64,000 bases of DNA. It comes from Motacilla alba alba (Eukaryota > Chordata > Aves > Passeriformes > Motacillidae). Shown piece after piece: positions 61,014 to 64,000 of this stretch (within the stretch, counting starts at the first letter, position 1; each line of letters begins with the position of its first letter). The position numbers were made by a program, and so were the translations under genes. The notes below the pieces were generated by a model. It worked only from the letters and a program-made list of their open reading frames with translations. It made no database searches and had not been told where the DNA came from. The stretch is taken from positions 13,455,850-13,519,849 of the forward strand of contig NC_052031.1 of assembly GCF_015832195.1 (NCBI RefSeq), in the 5' to 3' direction.

Positions 61014-62565
61014 CCAGGAAGAAAGCCTAACAGGAGCACAGCATACTACACAGATGTTTCAAAACTGCATGTGGAGTGGTCCAGGCAGGATGGAGCAGGC
61101 AGACAGGAGCTCAAGTAAAACCACACTGAAGCAGAAATGTCACTGTTACTAAATACCAGCAATTTCATTATATGTATTCCCAAAGTAATAACCCAAACTG
61201 GGGCTTGAACAGTTCCTTGAGCAGGAACACCAGCAAAAGCATCTTCAATAAACATGCTGAAAAAAGATGTACATATCTAAATAAAAGGACCAGAGACCTC
61301 TGATAAGACAAGCCCTGTGACATGGGATGTGGTTTCTGTAGGCTCTCTTCAGTCTTCTCTCTGACATACAAACCCAGCCTGTGTGCTGTACAGTGGCACC
61401 CACACCAAAGAAGATAAAATCAGCACACCCATTAATAAGTGTCTACTTATAACAGACAAACATTTCATTATTTTACCCACAGCCATAAGTAAATTCGTAT
61501 TGATTTTAAATTAAGTACTTTGAAATGTTTCAGGTCCACACCAGTAAGGATTTGTTTCTCAAGTAATGTTGATACAACCCAGCTCATTCTAACTGGTAGG
61601 TTAAAACAAGTTTTATCAAGAAGTAGTATGAAAATAGTTCACCTTTGCAAATGTCTAACAAATACTGCAGAAATACAAAAAAGAGAAAACCACATTTCCT
61701 CTCTATCCAAGCAAATGCACCCAGCTGTCCTCAGTCACCAATCACCCACACCGAGTGCTTTGGAAGAATACTTCCTCTCTACATCAAGAAAATCTTGCAC
61801 GACAAGCTGTAATGTTTTCACTTTAATCAAACCTACTCCTTAGTGCCCCATTTTAGATGACAACTTGAACTGCATGTATTGGAAATGTTTTAATTGATAT
61901 TGCCACCTAGCGGCTTGTTTCAACAATATTAAATAATCATAAAAGCCAGCAGGAGAACATCAACATCTACAATAATTTTCCCAAGACCCATCATATATGG
62001 TTTTTCACCAGTACAGAAAAATCTAATTCTGCTTTCCACCCAAAACAGAGGAAATCCCCAATGACTACGTACAGAATTAAGCCTAAGGTAGTACGTACTC
62101 CCCAAAATAAAATTATTTCTATGGCCAGAATAAAATAGCATCATGAAATCATTTGGTTTATGTTATGTAATAATGCAATATTGAAAAACTCTCCAAGCAC
62201 ATAATTCCAGAGGAGTAGTACCACTACGAAAATCCATGTATAAAGTTTACTTTTTTCACTTTCTTGAACACAAAATAGAGAAGAGGAACATATTTCCCAT
62301 CTCTCTGGTCCTCAGTTTAATGTAGGTCTGCTGTTGTGTTTCATGTCAAGATGATCTGAATACCCTAAATACAGAAATTAAAATGCAGAACAAGTAATAT
62401 ATGTATATAACAAGTATATATATGTTTTCCTAATATAAGGGAAAACAATTTTCAAAACCATTCTGCTGGCAAGTGCATCTTTAGTTATATGAGAAAAGAA
62501 AAACTAGACAAGAAGTTCTTAGAATGTATGCAGCTTTTCCATTGCTATTTCATATAATAATAAAA
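61014..62565. other. Upstream flank, nothing recognised
   Basis: No clear gene or transposon. A CTCF-like word CCACCTAGCGGC occurs near 61904 but matches the consensus only partly. A TA-rich low-complexity run lies at about 62397-62425. Confidence 0.4.
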
Positions 62566-63188
62566 TTGTTTAGGTTGGAAAAGATCTTTAAGATCATCAA
62601 CTGGAACCATTAACTTACCATCACCATGCTGACCACTAAACCATGTCCTAAGCGCAACATCCACATGCCTTTTGAACACTTCCACAGGCGGTGATTCCAT
62701 CACTTCACTGGGCAGTCCATTCCTTTGGCAATCTGACCACTCCTTCAGTGAAGAAACTTCTCCTAGTACCCAATCTAAGCCTCCCTGGTGCAACTTGAGG
62801 CCATCTCCTCTGGTCCTGTCACTTGTTCCCTGGGACAAGAGCCAACCCCCCAGGCTACAGCCTCCCATCAGGCAGTTGTAGAGTGATAAGGTCACACCCT
62901 GAGCCCCCTTTTCTCCAGGCTGAACACCCCCAGCTCCCTCAGCTGCTCCTCATCAGACTTGTGCTCCAGACCCTTCCCCAGCTCTGTTGCCCTTCTCTGG
63001 ACTCTCTCAATGTCCTTCTTGTACTGAGGAACCTAAAACTGAACACAGGATTTGAGGTGTGGCCTCATCAGTGCTGAGTACAGGGGGATAATCCCCACCC
63101 TGGTCCTGTGGCCACATTGCTGTTTATACAAGCCATGATGCCTTTGGCCTTCTTGGCCAGCCTTGGCCAGGAGCACACAGGCTCACTG
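62566..63188 (-). mobile_element. CR1 LINE 3' 0.6 kb, minus strand
   Basis: The plus strand reads TTTAGGTTGGAAAAGATCTT at the CR1 3' end. It passes through GGGCAGTCCATTCCTTTGGC, CCTCTGGTCCTGTCACTTG, CCTGAGCCCCCTTTTCTCC and CAGACTTGTGCTCCAGACCC to GGCCTTCTTGGCCAGCC at its 5' end. The minus-strand frame 62545-62895 is a remnant of the RT C-terminal tail. The copy is 5'-truncated and decayed. Confidence 0.93.
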
Positions 63189-63455
63189 TGATCCAAACCA
63201 ACACACACACACAAAATAGAGTCCTACAGTTACAGATAACCCTGCCCTTTGTTCACACTACAGCCATCTTCAGCATCTCATGGAAGCACTGGTGTTTATC
63301 GTGCAGCATTAGTAAAAACTGATTGACAAGACAGTAATTCTCATACTTTCTGCTTCTACGTCCCTGTTTCTAATGGACAAAAATACTTTCTTTTTACCTT
63401 GCTGCTTCAAAAAGCTACATAATTTGCATGTGTCTGTGCATCCCAGCTTTTTTTC
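63189..63455. other. Spacer between oppositely oriented CR1 pieces
   Basis: About 270 bases with no CR1 similarity, starting near a short CA repeat (63205-63215). Confidence 0.5.
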
Positions 63456-63640
63456 ACAGCATGAGGTTCAACAAGACCAACGCCAGGTCCTACAGTTTGG
63501 TCACAACAACCCCAGGCAGCAACACAGGCGTGGGGCAGAGTGGCTGGAGAGCAGCCCAGTGGAAAAGGACCTGGGGGTGCTGGTGGACAGTGGCTGAACA
63601 TGAACCAGCGCAGGCTCAGGTGGCCAAGAAGGCCAGTGGT
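63456..63640 (+). mobile_element. CR1 LINE internal fragment, plus strand
   Basis: Runs from CATGAGGTTCAACAAGACC through CACAACAACCCCAGGCAGC and AAAAGGACCTGGGGGTGCTG to AGGTGGCCAAGAAGGCCAG. It covers the RT stretch just 5' of what the minus copy at 62566-63188 carries. It has no CR1 3' tail, so it is not a normal independent insertion. Together with its neighbour it may be one 5'-inverted element. Confidence 0.88.
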
Positions 63641-64000
63641 ATTATTATAGCATAGCCCACAAATATATATATTTACATACACATAGAGAGAGAGACTGGT
63701 TATTACTCCAAAGTTTTATACATTTTATATAAAACCGATACTGATATCATCATCAGGAAAGAAAAAAATATTATTTTCCTTAACCTTGAGGAGATACATA
63801 GACCAAGTCTTTTGCTTATAATATCATCCTCTAAACTACTCAAAAGATCTCTCCATTACTTGCTGCCATGTCTCTGATCTGCTTCAGAACACTACGTATT
63901 TCTATAATGAAGCTAATACCTTGAAAATGCATTCCATCTCTTTCAACTATATTTAGCTAAAGTGTTTATCCAATGTTTTTCAATTCAATGCTACATAGCT
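63641..64000. other. Window end, nothing recognised
   Basis: AT-rich with a short GA run near 63687-63694. No exon or repeat identified. Confidence 0.5.

Noticed and set aside
61900..61920. CTCF-like motif CCACCTAGCGGC
   Set aside because: Only a partial match to the CTCF core; single occurrences at this quality are common by chance.
62545..63077. Short frames over the right-hand CR1
   Set aside because: Remnants of the CR1 RT tail or their shadows.
33560..64000. Search for exons of a neighbour such as PUS7, expected upstream of SRPK2 in other vertebrates
   Set aside because: No open frame resembles it. Any such gene would lie beyond the window or be undetectable by eye.
1..64000. tRNA, rRNA, snRNA, CRISPR or prokaryotic operon features
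   Set aside because: None of the expected boxes, repeats or gene spacing was seen. The sequence is clearly vertebrate nuclear.

Overview
This is vertebrate nuclear DNA, most likely from a bird. Every transposon I could identify is a CR1 non-LTR retrotransposon. Several copies end in the CR1 tail related to ATTCTATG. Interspersed repeats are sparse, exons are rare and short, and the background is AT-rich and CpG-poor apart from one CpG island. CR1 is also common in turtles and crocodilians, so a non-avian reptile is not excluded. No bacterial or organellar features were found.

The one gene I can support is SRPK2, the SR-protein-specific kinase 2, transcribed on the minus strand. A CpG island at about 32.83-33.56 kb holds its first coding exon. 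The start codon is at 33158-33156, the exon reads MSVNSEKSSSPER, and a GT donor follows at 33120. This peptide matches the N-terminus of one mammalian SRPK2 isoform as I remember it, and the exon end phase agrees. All other coding exons must lie to the left, outside the window, so 1-33120 is read as the first part of a very long intron. A second exon-like block at 32653-32696 (minus) has its own ATG, an identical exit phase and a strong donor, and may be an alternative N-terminus. The right half (about 33.6-64 kb) lies upstream of this promoter. I recognise no exon there; it could be intergenic or lie inside an intron of a longer SRPK2 isoform.

Layout: 1-2.8 kb, intron with two CR1 tails. 2.8-14 kb, unremarkable intron with a small CpG cluster at 10.17 kb. 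14-18.1 kb, a 48-bp tandem duplication, a nest of small inverted repeats and a diverged pair of about 130-bp direct repeats. 18.7-21.4 kb, a cluster of four CR1 pieces including a 1.1-kb copy and a head-to-head pair. 24.16-24.45 kb, a 44/52-bp minisatellite. 24.5-32.6 kb, intron. 32.6-33.6 kb, SRPK2 promoter and exon(s). 33.74-33.97 kb, a T18 tract and a CR1 tail just upstream. 34-62.5 kb, mostly featureless flank with an isolated GC/CpG patch at 44.08 kb, a TA/CA microsatellite at 49.7 kb and an unrecognised hydrophobic open frame at 60.5-61.0 kb (minus). 62.56-63.64 kb, two oppositely oriented CR1 pieces that may be one 5'-inverted insertion.

I found no CRISPR array, operon, tRNA, rRNA or new multi-gene system. 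The observations most worth checking are the alternative SRPK2 5' exon, the acceptor-like site inside the promoter exon, the period change in the minisatellite, the diverged direct repeat pair and the CR1 inversion.
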